Notes under the pieces: generated by a model
What the model was told of the DNA's origin: nothing
Seen by the model: only the letters and a program-made list of their open reading frames with translations
Databases searched by the model: none
From: Bacillota bacterium
GTDB lineage: Bacteria; Bacillota; Sulfobacillia; Sulfobacillales; Sulfobacillaceae
Direction: 5' to 3'
DNA length: 64,000 bases
Assembly (NCBI GenBank): GCA_021797825.1
Contig: JAJZZA010000001.1
Span: forward strand, 1-64,000
Translations under genes and position numbers: made by a program
In this document: positions 16,524-25,916 of the stretch, in pieces
Position numbering within the stretch: position 1 is the stretch's first letter
Layout: each line of letters begins with the position of its first letter

Positions 16524-17969
16524 ATGATCGCGGTGTATGACACGTTGACCCGGGGCAAACGGCCGTTGGCGCCGGCCGATCCCACGTTGGTGCGGATTTA
16601 CGTATGCGGCGTGACACCGTACGCCGAGGCGCACATTGGCCATGCCCGGCCCGCCGTGGTTTGGGATGTAGTACGTCGGCATTTGACCCGCCGGGGATAT
16701 CGCGTCGTCTATGTTCAAAATTACACAGATGTCGACGACAAATTGGTGGACCGATCCCGCGTGGTGCAGTGCGATATCGGGGAGCTGGCCCGCCAGCACA
16801 TTGCCGACTACGAACGTGAAATGGCACTGCTGGGGGTCGAACCGCCGGATTTAGCGCCACGGGTGACGGATCATTTGACGGACATCGTCCGGTTTGTGGC
16901 CGGCCTCGTGGAGCGCGACAGGGCTTACGAAGCGGACGACGGCGTATATTTCGAAGTTCGCCGCGATCCCCAGTATGGACAATTGTCGGGACAACATTTG
17001 GATGAAATGAGGCCGGGAGTGAGAGTGCAAGTGGCGGACGGGAAGCGCGATCCCGCGGATTTTGCCTTATGGAAACGAGCCCCGTCCGATGAACCGGGCT
17101 GGGAATCACCCTGGGGGAGGGGACGGCCCGGATGGCACATCGAATGCTCCGCCATGTCTGCCCGCTATTTGGGCGAAGCCTTTGATCTGCATGGCGGGGG
17201 GGTTGACTTGGTGTTTCCGCATCATGAAAATGAACGGGCCCAGTCGCGGGCTTATTTTGGTGTGGAACCGGCTGCCATTTGGATGCACAATGGTCTTATA
17301 ACCCAAGCGGCGGTCAAAATGTCCAAGTCGTTAGGGAACGGTGTCTCGTTGCAGGCGTTGCTGGATCGAGCGCATCCGATGGCGGTGCGCACCTATCTCC
17401 TTTCGGTTCAGTATCGGACTCCTTTGGACTTCAGCTGGCAAGGGTTGGACGATTGGAGCCGTGGGATGGAGCGCATATGGCGGTTGTGGGAGGATGTTCG
17501 CAACGAACCGGCTCCGTCGGCATTGCCGCACGCTCCCCAGCCGCAATGGCTGCAGAGCTTGCAAGCGTTTGAAGAAAATTTGCTGGCTGCGCTGGATGAC
17601 GATTTTAATTCCGCCCGCGCTTTGGCGCTGGTGTTTGACATGGTGCGCGACGCCCGGCGCGGGGAAGCCACGCCATATGGCCGCGCCGCGCGGGGATTGG
17701 CCCGCGCCAATTTGGCAAAAGCCGATGCGGTGTTGGGAATTCTCCCGATAGACGACAAGACGGCGGGCCGGCCGCAAAGTGACTCGGTTTTGAACGAGTT
17801 GGTGCAGTGGCGCCAAGCGGCCCGAGCCGGGCGCGACTGGGAGTTGGCCGACCAGATCCGGGACCTGTTGGATCGTGCCGGATATCGCTTGGAAGATACA
17901 CCTCGGGGAGCGAACCTGCGTCCCAAGGAAAAGTCGCGGCGGGCTGGGCAGCCGAGTCCGCCGGTCTAA
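16524..17969 (+). CDS. cysS: Cysteinyl-tRNA synthetase
   Basis: CysS charges tRNA-Cys. The 481-aa class Ia enzyme has the HIGH motif as HIGH in [13 protein letters not shown], zinc ligands Cys in YVCGVTPY, Cys in HIECSAM, and His/Glu in [19 protein letters not shown] is in KMSKSLGNG, and the helical DALR-type domain is C-terminal. A basic tail ends the protein ([11 protein letters not shown]). The start at ATG 16524 is nine bases after AAAGGAG. A T-box leader controls it. The usual neighbour genes upstream (gltX, cysE) and downstream (mrnC) are missing, and rlmB follows directly 12 bases later. Confidence 0.96.
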   Translation: MIAVYDTLTRGKRPLAPADPTLVRIYVCGVTPYAEAHIGHARPAVVWDVVRRHLTRRGYRVVYVQNYTDVDDKLVDRSRVVQCDIGELARQHIADYEREMALLGVEPPDLAPRVTDHLTDIVRFVAGLVERDRAYEADDGVYFEVRRDPQYGQLSGQHLDEMRPGVRVQVADGKRDPADFALWKRAPSDEPGWESPWGRGRPGWHIECSAMSARYLGEAFDLHGGGVDLVFPHHENERAQSRAYFGVEPAAIWMHNGLITQAAVKMSKSLGNGVSLQALLDRAHPMAVRTYLLSVQYRTPLDFSWQGLDDWSRGMERIWRLWEDVRNEPAPSALPHAPQPQWLQSLQAFEENLLAALDDDFNSARALALVFDMVRDARRGEATPYGRAARGLARANLAKADAVLGILPIDDKTAGRPQSDSVLNELVQWRQAARAGRDWELADQIRDLLDRAGYRLEDTPRGANLRPKEKSRRAGQPSPPV

Positions 17970-17981
17970 AGGAGGATTTTT

Positions 17982-18875
17982 ATGAAAGGCCCAGTTTCGC
18001 GGCCGGATCGCCGCCCCGGCGCGGATGGACGATCCCGCCGCAGGCCCGACCGCAAGGAGAATGGTCCGGTGCCCTCGGCGCGAAGGGAATCGACGGGGTT
18101 TCGGAGCGAGTCCCGCGGCGAGGGCGAGCCGATGGTAATGGGAAGGAATCCGGTCCGTGAATTGTTGCGGGCGGGACGCTCGGTATCACGCCTGTGGGTG
18201 CAGGAAGGGGCGGCAGAGGGCAGTTTGCGGGAGATTTTGGGGATAGCCCAGGAGCATCGTATTCCCGTCAGCATTGTGCCTCGGGCGCGTCTTGACATCA
18301 TGGCGGGTCCGGTTTCGCACCAAGGTGTGATGGCAGCGGTGAGTGTCAAGGCGACGCTAGCCATGGACGACCTCGAGTCCCTGATTCGGCGGGCCTCGAC
18401 CCCTCCGATTGTATTCTTGCTCGACGGGGTGAAGGATCCACAGAATTTGGGCGCCATTATCCGGGTGGCTAACGCCACGGGCGCTCTTGCCGTGATTATT
18501 CCGGAACGCGGGGCGGTGGGACTGACCCCGGTTGTCGCCAAAGCCTCGGCGGGCGCCATCGAATATGTGCCGGTGGTTAGAGTGGCCAATCTGTCGCAAG
18601 CTGTCCAAACCTTAAAGACGTGGGGCGTGTTCGTCTATGCGGCGCAGCCAGCCGCGGCGACGCGGTACACCGAGATTGATTGGCGAGGGCCGGTCGGACT
18701 GGTCATTGGCGGCGAAGGAGAAGGCGTTAGGCCATTAGTGCGCAAACGTTGTGATGGCACCGTCTTTTTGCCCATGGCGGGAGCGGTTGCCTCGCTGAAC
18801 GCGGCCACGGCCGCGGCTGTGCTGGGTTTTGAGGTGGTTCGCCAGCGCACGGGATCGGCAAGCCCGGAAGCTTGA
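17982..18875 (+). CDS. rlmB: RlmB-type 23S rRNA 2'-O-methyltransferase (SpoU family)
   Basis: This methyltransferase modifies a 23S rRNA guanosine (position 2251 in E. coli). It has the substrate-binding N-domain starting MGRNPVRELL. It then has the SPOUT-fold motifs VFLLDGVKDPQNLGAIIR (motif 1), GLVIGGEGEGVRPL (motif 2) and LPMAGAVASLNAATAAAV (motif 3). It has an extra N-terminal stretch of about 50 residues, very rich in Arg, Pro and Gly, ahead of the domain, probably disordered and RNA-binding. The start ATG has AAAGGAGG upstream. It is transcribed with cysS. Confidence 0.93.
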   Translation: MKGPVSRPDRRPGADGRSRRRPDRKENGPVPSARRESTGFRSESRGEGEPMVMGRNPVRELLRAGRSVSRLWVQEGAAEGSLREILGIAQEHRIPVSIVPRARLDIMAGPVSHQGVMAAVSVKATLAMDDLESLIRRASTPPIVFLLDGVKDPQNLGAIIRVANATGALAVIIPERGAVGLTPVVAKASAGAIEYVPVVRVANLSQAVQTLKTWGVFVYAAQPAAATRYTEIDWRGPVGLVIGGEGEGVRPLVRKRCDGTVFLPMAGAVASLNAATAAAVLGFEVVRQRTGSASPEA

Positions 18876-19014
18876 GGCGGGGAAATCCGGCCCGGCGCGC
18901 GCGACCGTTCGGTTTGTCGACACGTCCGCGGGAATTTTGCCGTCCAGTCCCCCCCAATGCTAAACCGTACAAGGTTTCAATCCCATTTCGAGCTGGGCCG
19001 GAGGAGTGCAGCAA

Positions 19015-19260
19015 ATGTTCGTGCGCCACAAGAATCGTCGCCCCCAACCCATCTCTCCGGTCCTCATCCTGTCGTCCTGGTTCGCGTCCGGGATGGTCTG
19101 GGTCATGCTGATTGGCCACCTGGTGATCCCGGGCGGTCGGCTTTCCGCCGAGCAATGGACCGGGGTTGGCCTCTTGCTGTCGGCGGTTTTGCTCTGGCTG
19201 GGATTGGCGTGTGCCATGCTTCTGCGCCGCCGCGCGATCTTTGTTAAAAGGCGGCCTTAA
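19015..19260 (+). CDS. Small two-helix membrane protein, 81 aa
   Basis: The frame starts ATG 19015, eight bases after GGAGGAG, and encodes a basic N-terminus (MFVRHKNRRPQP). Two hydrophobic helices follow (about residues 16-38 and 52-72), then a basic end (LLRRRAIFVKRRP). It is in the cysS-rlmB direction, 139 bases after rlmB. The strong ribosome site and helix layout support a real gene. I do not recognise the family. Confidence 0.65.
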   Translation: MFVRHKNRRPQPISPVLILSSWFASGMVWVMLIGHLVIPGGRLSAEQWTGVGLLLSAVLLWLGLACAMLLRRRAIFVKRRP

Positions 19261-20223
19261 CCCCTTGTCGTGGAACATCTCACGCGGCGTCCTGTCCTCG
19301 GGATGGCGGCCGGGCCTTGCATTTGAGCAGATTGTCCCGCGTCTGTGCGGGATTCCAGCGCCACACACGGTCGACGGCCGCCAACCAACCCACGCGGTCC
19401 GTGGCCGGGATGGGGGGAAGAGCTTGGGGCCGCCGCGCAGGCTGACCCCCGACGGAAACGGTCTGGGGTTTATGCCTGACTCGTTTGCGGTCCGATAAGC
19501 GCATTCCTGCGCAATATTCCGCTTCGTTCCATCTGCGTCTGCCATGTATTGCCATGCGGAGTCTCGGCCGCGACGGCATCCACCCGTCGCCATTGCGTGC
19601 CCGCCCAGCAATCGGGGCGTCGCCCGCAATCCGCCAAACACGGCCGAGTGCGCCCCCGAGCCTGCGGGCGGGTTTGACGATGGTCCGCCACCGCATCCGG
19701 CTCCACGGGCTGTTACCGGGCGAGCAGTTCCCACAACGTCGGCATGATGCTGGCGGTTTTGGTGTCGTCCTGTCGGAGCCGGCTGATGCGTCGCCGAGAT
19801 CGAGGGGATGTGACGGGAACGGATGGCCAACTACCTGGTGGTCTGCAGCGGCGGCGGATGCGGTCGGGCCAGTTTGACGGTCCTGCATCGCGACGCGCCA
19901 CGCGCTGGCGGGTCGGGGGATCAAGTCCGTGTCAAGGGTTGTCGTGGCTTGTGCACGCGGCTATACTCCTCGCGTCTCACAATTGATGATTCAGGGAGCT
20001 GACTTGCAGACTGGGAATTGAGACCTCCATGCCCCCTTGCGCGTCATCGAGCAGGAAACTTTCGTTCAGTCCTTGCGAGACTTCCGGATGCATTGGTGAA
20101 GACAACCATCACAACTTAGCCGCGAGGAGGATAGCGATCTCGAAAATGGCCCTGGCAATTCGACAAACCAGGAAATAGAGGGAAAAGTTTCACAAATATG
20201 TGCGGTATTTGGCGGTGCAATCA
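19261..20223 (+). other. Long intergenic stretch before sigH
   Basis: About 960 bases without a convincing gene. Frames on both strands are open by chance in GC-rich DNA but lack ribosome sites and family-like sequence. One well-formed promoter lies inside (19939-19967). The gene yacP, usual upstream of sigH, is not present. Confidence 0.5.
19939..19967 (+). promoter_or_regulatory. Promoter with no gene directly downstream
   Basis: TTGTCG (19939-19944), a 17-base spacer and TATACT (19962-19967). No frame of any length with a ribosome site follows closely. It could make a long sigH leader or a separate small RNA. A GAGGAGG at about 20123 is followed only by a ten-codon frame starting at ATG 20146. 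Confidence 0.5.
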
Positions 20224-20252
20224 TTGACCCTTTTGAGGGTGCTGACTATAAT
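20224..20252 (+). promoter_or_regulatory. Vegetative promoter 1 of sigH
   Basis: TTGACC (20224-20229), a 17-base spacer and TATAAT (20247-20252): close to the sigma-A consensus. Confidence 0.8.
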
Positions 20253-20299
20253 GGCGTTATGATTATGTAACGTAACTCTTCGCAATGATTTCCCTTTGT

Positions 20300-20305
20300 T
20301 ATAAT
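20300..20305 (+). promoter_or_regulatory. Promoter 2 of sigH (extended -10)
   Basis: TGTTATAAT forms an extended -10 with a perfect hexamer at 20300-20305, about 45 bases before the start codon. The -35 region is poor. Confidence 0.55.
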
Positions 20306-20349
20306 ATACTGATTGTTGTGACGTTTTTTCTGGGATGGAGGCGATGCGG

Positions 20350-21021
20350 GTGAACGTGATCCCCCGCCAGGAACTGGCGAATCGATTTGACATGATGGTG
20401 GACGAGGATATCGTGAATGACGCCCGTGACGGCAACATCGACGCTTTGGAGTATCTGATTCAAAAATACCGCAATTTTGTTCGCGCCAAGGCGCGGTCGT
20501 ACTTCCTTATCGGGGCTGACCGGGAAGACATCATTCAAGAAGGCATGATTGGCCTTTACAAGGCGGTCCGGGATTTTCGGAATGATAAGTTGGCCTCTTT
20601 TCGGGCATTTGCCGAGTTGTGCATTACCCGCCAGATAATTACGGCCATTAAAACCGCCACCCGTCAAAAACACATTCCCTTGAACTCGTATGTTTCCTTA
20701 AACAAACCGATTTATGAAGAAGAATCGGATCGCACGCTGATGGATGTCATTTCAACGGTTCGCGTCTCCGATCCGGAAGAATTGATTATTAATCGCGAAG
20801 AATTTGGCGACATCGAAGAGAAAATGGGAGAGATCCTCAGTGATCTCGAGTGGAAGGTTCTGATGTCCTACCTGGACGGGCGTTCCTATCAAGAGATCGC
20901 TTACGAGTTGAAACGCCACGTCAAGTCGATAGACAATGCCCTGCAGCGGGTTAAACGCAAACTGGAACGATATCTGGAAGGACGGATAGCGCTCTCCCTG
21001 GAGGGAGCAGAACTGAATTAG
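20350..21021 (+). CDS. sigH: RNA polymerase sigma factor SigH
   Basis: Sigma-H directs transition-phase and early sporulation genes in Firmicutes. The 223-aa protein matches the family closely: region 2 with DALEYLIQKYRNFVRAKARS, FLIGADREDIIQEGMIGLY and CITRQIITAIKTATRQKH; region 4 with YLDGRSYQEIAYELKRHVKS ahead of IDNALQRVKRKLE. GTG 20350 lies eight bases after GGAGG; ATG 20344 and ATG 20335 are too close to or before that site. Two vegetative-type promoters stand upstream. Confidence 0.95.
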   Translation: MNVIPRQELANRFDMMVDEDIVNDARDGNIDALEYLIQKYRNFVRAKARSYFLIGADREDIIQEGMIGLYKAVRDFRNDKLASFRAFAELCITRQIITAIKTATRQKHIPLNSYVSLNKPIYEEESDRTLMDVISTVRVSDPEELIINREEFGDIEEKMGEILSDLEWKVLMSYLDGRSYQEIAYELKRHVKSIDNALQRVKRKLERYLEGRIALSLEGAELN

Positions 21022-21452
21022 GGTAGCGACGACTTCCGGCAGCATGTTTTCCGGTCCGGGGGTTTTATGGTGCGATGCGGGGCAACCGCTCTAACTGCCG
21101 TAACCCCTATCGGCACCCGTTGCCGTCATGAGTTCGCGGCACCCCTTTCACGCCCGGACTTTTCGCCCGGCAAACAGCCACATGTCACTCCCGGTGTTTA
21201 CTGTTGCGAGCCGACGGCGGTGCAGATTGTTGAGTCGCCGATACCATGGCGGAATGCGATCCGTGGTCGTGACTACCCCCGGGCCGGTGTTCGGACGCAA
21301 TGCCGCGTTGGGGAATCTGGCCGTGTGCAGATTCCCGCCGTTTTGGGCCGAGACGCCCTGCCGGTCGCTGTGGTGTATCTGGCGCCCGCGAAGGGGTGCG
21401 TCTTGCGCACGGACAGGGGAATCGTTCTGGCCGAGGACAACCGCCCCGGGTT
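21022..21452 (+). other. Intergenic stretch after sigH
   Basis: About 430 bases between sigH and the convergent transglutaminase gene. I see no gene and no clear terminator with a T-run. Confidence 0.45.
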
Positions 21453-23549
21453 TTAGCGCGGGAATAGGTGTTTGGGCCGCATTTGGCCAGACTGCCGCCG
21501 CAAGGCATGAAAGGCTTGCCATGCGCCCGATCGTTCGGCGGGCAGGCGGAGACCGGGGCCGTAAAAGGCCGCCTCCAAAGAATGGACCAATGGCTGGATC
21601 GTGTCAGACTGAGCCAGGCCGCAGGCCAGAAGCTGCATCCCAATGTCTCGCGGCGTCATGCCGCGGACGCTTCGTCCCAGCCTGACGCGGGTCCACCAGC
21701 GAAACACCCGCCACAACCAGATCCAACTGCCGGGGCCGTTAACGAGTTTTCTCACGTGCCGCACGATAACCAGCATAACCCCCGCCGCGATGGTCAACCA
21801 AACGGATCCAACAAACCACGGAGATGATTGTGCCGAGGTCGGGTTCGAGCCGTGGCCGCCGGGCCGAGGGTCGGACGGCTTCGATTTGGCCGAGGCGGCG
21901 GGCAACCGGTTGGCTAACGGGTGGGCGGATGGCGCGACCGAGGGTCGGGTGGCGGGCGAGGTGACAGGCGGCGATACATTTTCCCTGAGCGTGCCGGGAG
22001 ACGCCGGCGAGGCGCCCGGAATATGCCAGCCGGGTGTGGGATCGACCGGAACCCAGCCATACGGGGGGATATAGATTTGCGCCCAGGAATGGGCGTCGAT
22101 GGCGCGTATCAGAAATCCTCCCCGTGACGGCTGGTAAGTACCCGGCCCATATCCGACGACCCAACGCGCCGGAATGCCCAGGGTGCGCATCATGACGATG
22201 AAGGTTGTGGAAAACTGATCGCAATAGCCGGTATGGTCATGGAAAAGAAAATGGGTCACCACGTCCGAACGGGCGGGCGTGAAATGAAAGGAGTAGCGGT
22301 AGTGCTGGTCCAGCCAGGACTTGACGGCCATGGCTTTGGCCCACCAAGACGAATCGCCCGCCGTGATGGTTTGGGCCAGCCGGGCGACTTTGCCAAGTCC
22401 GGCGGGCACAGCCAGGTCGCGCGCCAGTCCGCCGGCGGGAAGCGAAGTCAGCGGGTCTTGGGCCAAAAGCTGCCGACTAAAGAGGGGGACGATCAGGGCC
22501 ATGCGGTAAGAAGCCACCGGTGTCGCCGTGAACCGACTGGAGTCGGGATGAAAGATAACCGGGATGGAGAAATTGAGCGGCACTCCGCTGTAGACCAAGG
22601 TTGTCAAATTGCGGCCGTTTAAGGCTTCGACCTGGGCCGTGAAGCGGCTGGTGGCGACCGCATTGAACGACGGGGGAAAAAGCGGGAGGGAATTGAGTTG
22701 ACTTGGGACCGCGTAAGGAGCTGTGGTTGACGGATTGCGCCAGGCGGTCCCCGTGAAAGTGGTGTAGACTTCTGCCTGCCAGTAGGCGGGGTATGGCGAC
22801 CGGATAAACAATACCGGCGTGTTGGAAGGGGTGACGGAGCGATTAACCGAAACGGTGCCCGAGGCAATGCCCAGAGTTGCAGCGCCCAAGTTGCCCCCTG
22901 ACCAGCCGGTGAAGAGACCGAAAGGGTCGGCGGAGGGGTGGGCCGGAGTGGCCACACCGACCAACACCGGAGCCATCGCGACCGCCGCCAGCGCGGCTTG
23001 ACGGCCCCAACCGATCCGGGTGCGGGCGTCAGTTAAACCCTGCCCGTGCTCGATGGCCAGCAGACAGAGGCCTATCGCCAAAAAAGCGACGAGCGGTATT
23101 TGGGCGGGCAGATCCCAGAATACATGGTCGATGGGCAGCAGCATGGCACCGGTCGCCAGAAGCGCCCAGAGCCGGGTGCGGTCACGGGCGCTGCGAAAGA
23201 CCAGCCATCCTAGGGCTGCTCCGATGAGCAACAGCGGCGCGGCGATATGGGCGTTCAGTTGATTCCACGCCGCGATGGGAAGGTGGGTCAGCGAGGTGAC
23301 GGCCAAGACCAGAGAGGCCCACACCACGCGACTGGAGGGGATGGCCATCCACTGCCAAAGCCATTGCACGGCTAGTGCCAAGACCAGATACACGATTCGC
23401 CAGACCCATCGCGAAATCAGCTCCATCGCCGCAAATACAATGGGAGCGGCGGCCAGCGCACTGGCATGAGGGATTCCGCCAGCGTGGGCATACGGCCAAA
23501 AGAGCGCCGTCAGCCACATTGCCCGTAGCCACAACGTTATCCTATCCAT
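21453..23549 (-). CDS. Transglutaminase-like membrane protein (TgpA type)
   Basis: The 698-aa protein has an N-terminal half with several hydrophobic helices, then a large outside domain with a transglutaminase core. Its probable triad is Cys in TGYCDQFST, His in AIDAHSWAQI and Asp in VPVDPTPGWH. A Pro/Ser-rich linker, another membrane helix and a C-terminal DUF4129-like tail follow. The family sits with DUF58 and MoxR proteins and is thought to act at the cell surface, possibly as a protease or crosslinking enzyme; substrates are unknown. The start at 23549 overlaps the DUF58 gene by eight bases. It is the last gene of the minus-strand operon. Confidence 0.85.
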   Translation of the reverse strand: MDRITLWLRAMWLTALFWPYAHAGGIPHASALAAAPIVFAAMELISRWVWRIVYLVLALAVQWLWQWMAIPSSRVVWASLVLAVTSLTHLPIAAWNQLNAHIAAPLLLIGAALGWLVFRSARDRTRLWALLATGAMLLPIDHVFWDLPAQIPLVAFLAIGLCLLAIEHGQGLTDARTRIGWGRQAALAAVAMAPVLVGVATPAHPSADPFGLFTGWSGGNLGAATLGIASGTVSVNRSVTPSNTPVLFIRSPYPAYWQAEVYTTFTGTAWRNPSTTAPYAVPSQLNSLPLFPPSFNAVATSRFTAQVEALNGRNLTTLVYSGVPLNFSIPVIFHPDSSRFTATPVASYRMALIVPLFSRQLLAQDPLTSLPAGGLARDLAVPAGLGKVARLAQTITAGDSSWWAKAMAVKSWLDQHYRYSFHFTPARSDVVTHFLFHDHTGYCDQFSTTFIVMMRTLGIPARWVVGYGPGTYQPSRGGFLIRAIDAHSWAQIYIPPYGWVPVDPTPGWHIPGASPASPGTLRENVSPPVTSPATRPSVAPSAHPLANRLPAASAKSKPSDPRPGGHGSNPTSAQSSPWFVGSVWLTIAAGVMLVIVRHVRKLVNGPGSWIWLWRVFRWWTRVRLGRSVRGMTPRDIGMQLLACGLAQSDTIQPLVHSLEAAFYGPGLRLPAERSGAWQAFHALRRQSGQMRPKHLFPR

Positions 23550-24666
23550 GGCGATGGCGGCTGTTTTGACGGGGCTGTGGGGCCAACACAAAGGCGGGCA
23601 GTTGTTCCAGGCTCTGGACCGACTCGATTGCCGTCGAACGTCCGACGGGGATGATAAACGCCGCTTCGTCTCCGGGCCACGGGCCGGAGCCCGCCGCGAT
23701 GAATACCCATCCTGGCCGAACCCGGACCGGGCCCGGCGGGCGGGCACGGTGGCCGGCTTGCCCCACCGTGGCAAGCCAGTCGAGGCACCGATGCTCGTGC
23801 TGGCGTCCCGTGCCTGCAGCGATGGCGGTGGAGCCGTTGGGGAACAGGCTTAACCCGACGGGATGGCGCTGGGTTACCGACAGTTCCACCAGCGACGCGG
23901 CGACGGAGACGGCCAACTCCCAATCCTCGGGGAGGAAATACGCGGGGTCATCCAACACGATGAGCAAAGGCGCGCGCCCGCGCGCCTGAAATTCGCGAAC
24001 CTTAAGCTCTCCGGTGTGGGCCGACAGTTTCCAATGGATATGGTTCAACGGGTCGCCGGACACATATTCCCGCACTCCGTAAAAGGTCGGCTCGTCGGGT
24101 GATCGATGGTGTCGGGCTTGGCGCACGCCGCCAGCCGCTGCCGTCATCAGGCGCCATTTCGCCAAGGAAATGGTGCGTGGCCAAACCATCAGACTATCGC
24201 GTTGCGCGACCACGCGTTGGCGCCGAACGAGTCCAAACACGTCGCCCGTCTCCAGACCGATGGCCGTCAATGTCAACTCCCCGCGCTGGGTCAGCGGCAG
24301 TTCATAGGACAAATGATATTTGCGCCGCCACACTGCCAGGAGGGCGTGACGGGGGATTGGGGCCGCAGCGTGGCCGCTTGCATCTTCGACCACCAGCCAC
24401 GGCCAAAACCAGCCGCCGGGCAACGTCACTTCCAGGGTGACCCGGATGCGGTCGCCAACATGGTAGGGTCCGGGAGAGACTTGACGAGTGACATGAATTC
24501 TTCGCATTGGGCTGAAGAACCCGATGCCGACCAAGCCTAGAACGGCCAACACCGTTCCCCACAATTGCCAGGCCAGGTTTCCTCCCTGATAGACGGCATA
24601 CAGCGTGGCGGCGGCAAACACGCTGCCTGCCGTCACGGCAGCCTGAACGATTTGGCGCGTTGTCAT
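23542..24666 (-). CDS. DUF58 domain protein
   Basis: The 374-aa protein has two N-terminal hydrophobic segments (VTAGSVFAAATLYAVYQGG, then LWGTVLAVLGLVGIGFFSP). A beta-rich central part follows, then the DUF58 signature: REYVSGDPLNHIHWKLSAH and the VWA-like strand APLLIVLDDPAYF. DUF58 proteins accompany MoxR ATPases and transglutaminase-like proteins, and the same trio is seen here with four- and eight-base overlaps. The biochemical role is not established; a MoxR-dependent assembly or chaperone function is proposed for the family. Confidence 0.87.
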   Translation of the reverse strand: MTTRQIVQAAVTAGSVFAAATLYAVYQGGNLAWQLWGTVLAVLGLVGIGFFSPMRRIHVTRQVSPGPYHVGDRIRVTLEVTLPGGWFWPWLVVEDASGHAAAPIPRHALLAVWRRKYHLSYELPLTQRGELTLTAIGLETGDVFGLVRRQRVVAQRDSLMVWPRTISLAKWRLMTAAAGGVRQARHHRSPDEPTFYGVREYVSGDPLNHIHWKLSAHTGELKVREFQARGRAPLLIVLDDPAYFLPEDWELAVSVAASLVELSVTQRHPVGLSLFPNGSTAIAAGTGRQHEHRCLDWLATVGQAGHRARPPGPVRVRPGWVFIAAGSGPWPGDEAAFIIPVGRSTAIESVQSLEQLPAFVLAPQPRQNSRHRHG

Positions 24667-25619
24667 CGCAGGTCTCCCGTCGGGGGGGCGACCGAGCGCA
24701 CAATGTTGTCCAGGATTTCTGCGCCATCGGCATTGCTGGAGCGGGATAAAATGATGCGGTGCGCGACGACATCGGGAAACAAGACGCGCACGTCATCAGG
24801 GATCACATAGGAACGGGCATGCAGGAATGCCCAGGCGCGGGACGCGTTTTGCAGAGAAACCGTGGCTCGCGGACTCATCCCGAGCATCAGTTCCGGATGC
24901 TGCCGCGTGCGTGCGGCGAGGTCCGCCATATAATGGCGAATGGATTCTGCGACATGCACCTGCCGGACTTGGATTTGAAATTTTGCGAGACTGGCTTGGC
25001 TCAAGACCGGGGACGGCAAGTGATTGGGCTCAGCCTGGGACAACAGCGCCACTTCGTCCTGGTGCTGGGGATAGCCCATTCTCAAACGGAACAAGAAGCG
25101 ATCCAACTGGCTCTCCGGCAATGGGAAGGTTCCTTCGTATTCGATGGGATTCTCGGTGGCGATGACCGTAAACGGCTGGGGAACCGGGCGCGCCACGCCG
25201 TCAACGGTTACCTGCCCCTCCTCCATAACCTCCAGCAAGGCGCTTTGGGTGCGAGGGGAGGCCCGGTTAATCTCGTCCGCCAGCAAGAGTTGTGTAAATA
25301 CGGGACCCGGCTGGAATTCAAACTGCCGCGTGCCGGGATGAAAAACGCTGACCCCGGTCACGTCGCTCGGAAGTAGGTCCGGTGTGAATTGGATTCTTCG
25401 GTAGGAGAGACCGATGGCTGCGGCGGCGGTTTTGGCCAAGGTGGTCTTGCCCATTCCGGGAACGTCGTCGAGGAGAACGTGACCACGGGCGAGAACCGCA
25501 GTCAGCAGCCGTTTGACGACTTGGTGTTTTCCCACCACCCGTTCCTCAATGGCGGAGATAACCGACGAGAGCTCGGGGTGAATCATGTCCATTGGCGGCG
25601 TGTCCTTTTGAATTAGCAT
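24663..25619 (-). CDS. MoxR-family AAA+ ATPase
   Basis: MoxR ATPases are thought to help fold or insert cofactors into partner proteins, usually VWA or DUF58 proteins. The 318-aa protein has Walker A VPGMGKTTL, Walker B LLLADEINRASPRTQ, sensor 1 TVIATENPIEYEG and the arginine region in PESQLDRFLFR. The C-terminal lid follows. GAGGAGG stands four bases before the ATG at 25619. It heads the minus-strand operon moxR-DUF58-transglutaminase, and the stop overlaps the next start. Confidence 0.92.
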   Translation of the reverse strand: MLIQKDTPPMDMIHPELSSVISAIEERVVGKHQVVKRLLTAVLARGHVLLDDVPGMGKTTLAKTAAAAIGLSYRRIQFTPDLLPSDVTGVSVFHPGTRQFEFQPGPVFTQLLLADEINRASPRTQSALLEVMEEGQVTVDGVARPVPQPFTVIATENPIEYEGTFPLPESQLDRFLFRLRMGYPQHQDEVALLSQAEPNHLPSPVLSQASLAKFQIQVRQVHVAESIRHYMADLAARTRQHPELMLGMSPRATVSLQNASRAWAFLHARSYVIPDDVRVLFPDVVAHRIILSRSSNADGAEILDNIVRSVAPPTGDLR

Positions 25620-25916
25620 GCTGCCTCCTCGTGCGCATGGCGAAATGTCCGCGGCAGAGTCTCCTTATACTCATTCGAACAGGGGTACCCGAATCCCTTT
25701 CGGGCGGCCAAATTATCGCTGATAAAACGTTGAGCTGGGTGTCAAGGTTACCAAAATCGGGCGTAAATTCCAGAGGTCTGGATTTTGGGAACGGATCCCC
25801 CGGGGGCAACGGGGAGGTTTGCCGGGCGAGTCCGCGTCTTCAGCCCGAAGCGTTGCCATAGGGCGGCGCCCTCACTGGATTTAGGCGCCGATTGCGGAGC
25901 AAGCGCTTTGATTTGA

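Noticed and set aside
19485-19924. Overlapping 130- to 214-codon frames upstream of sigH
   Set aside because: Open on both strands at once, no ribosome sites, composition unlike the genes of the window.
21067-21685. Frames after sigH on the plus strand
   Set aside because: They lack start signals and family-like sequence and run into antisense of the transglutaminase gene.
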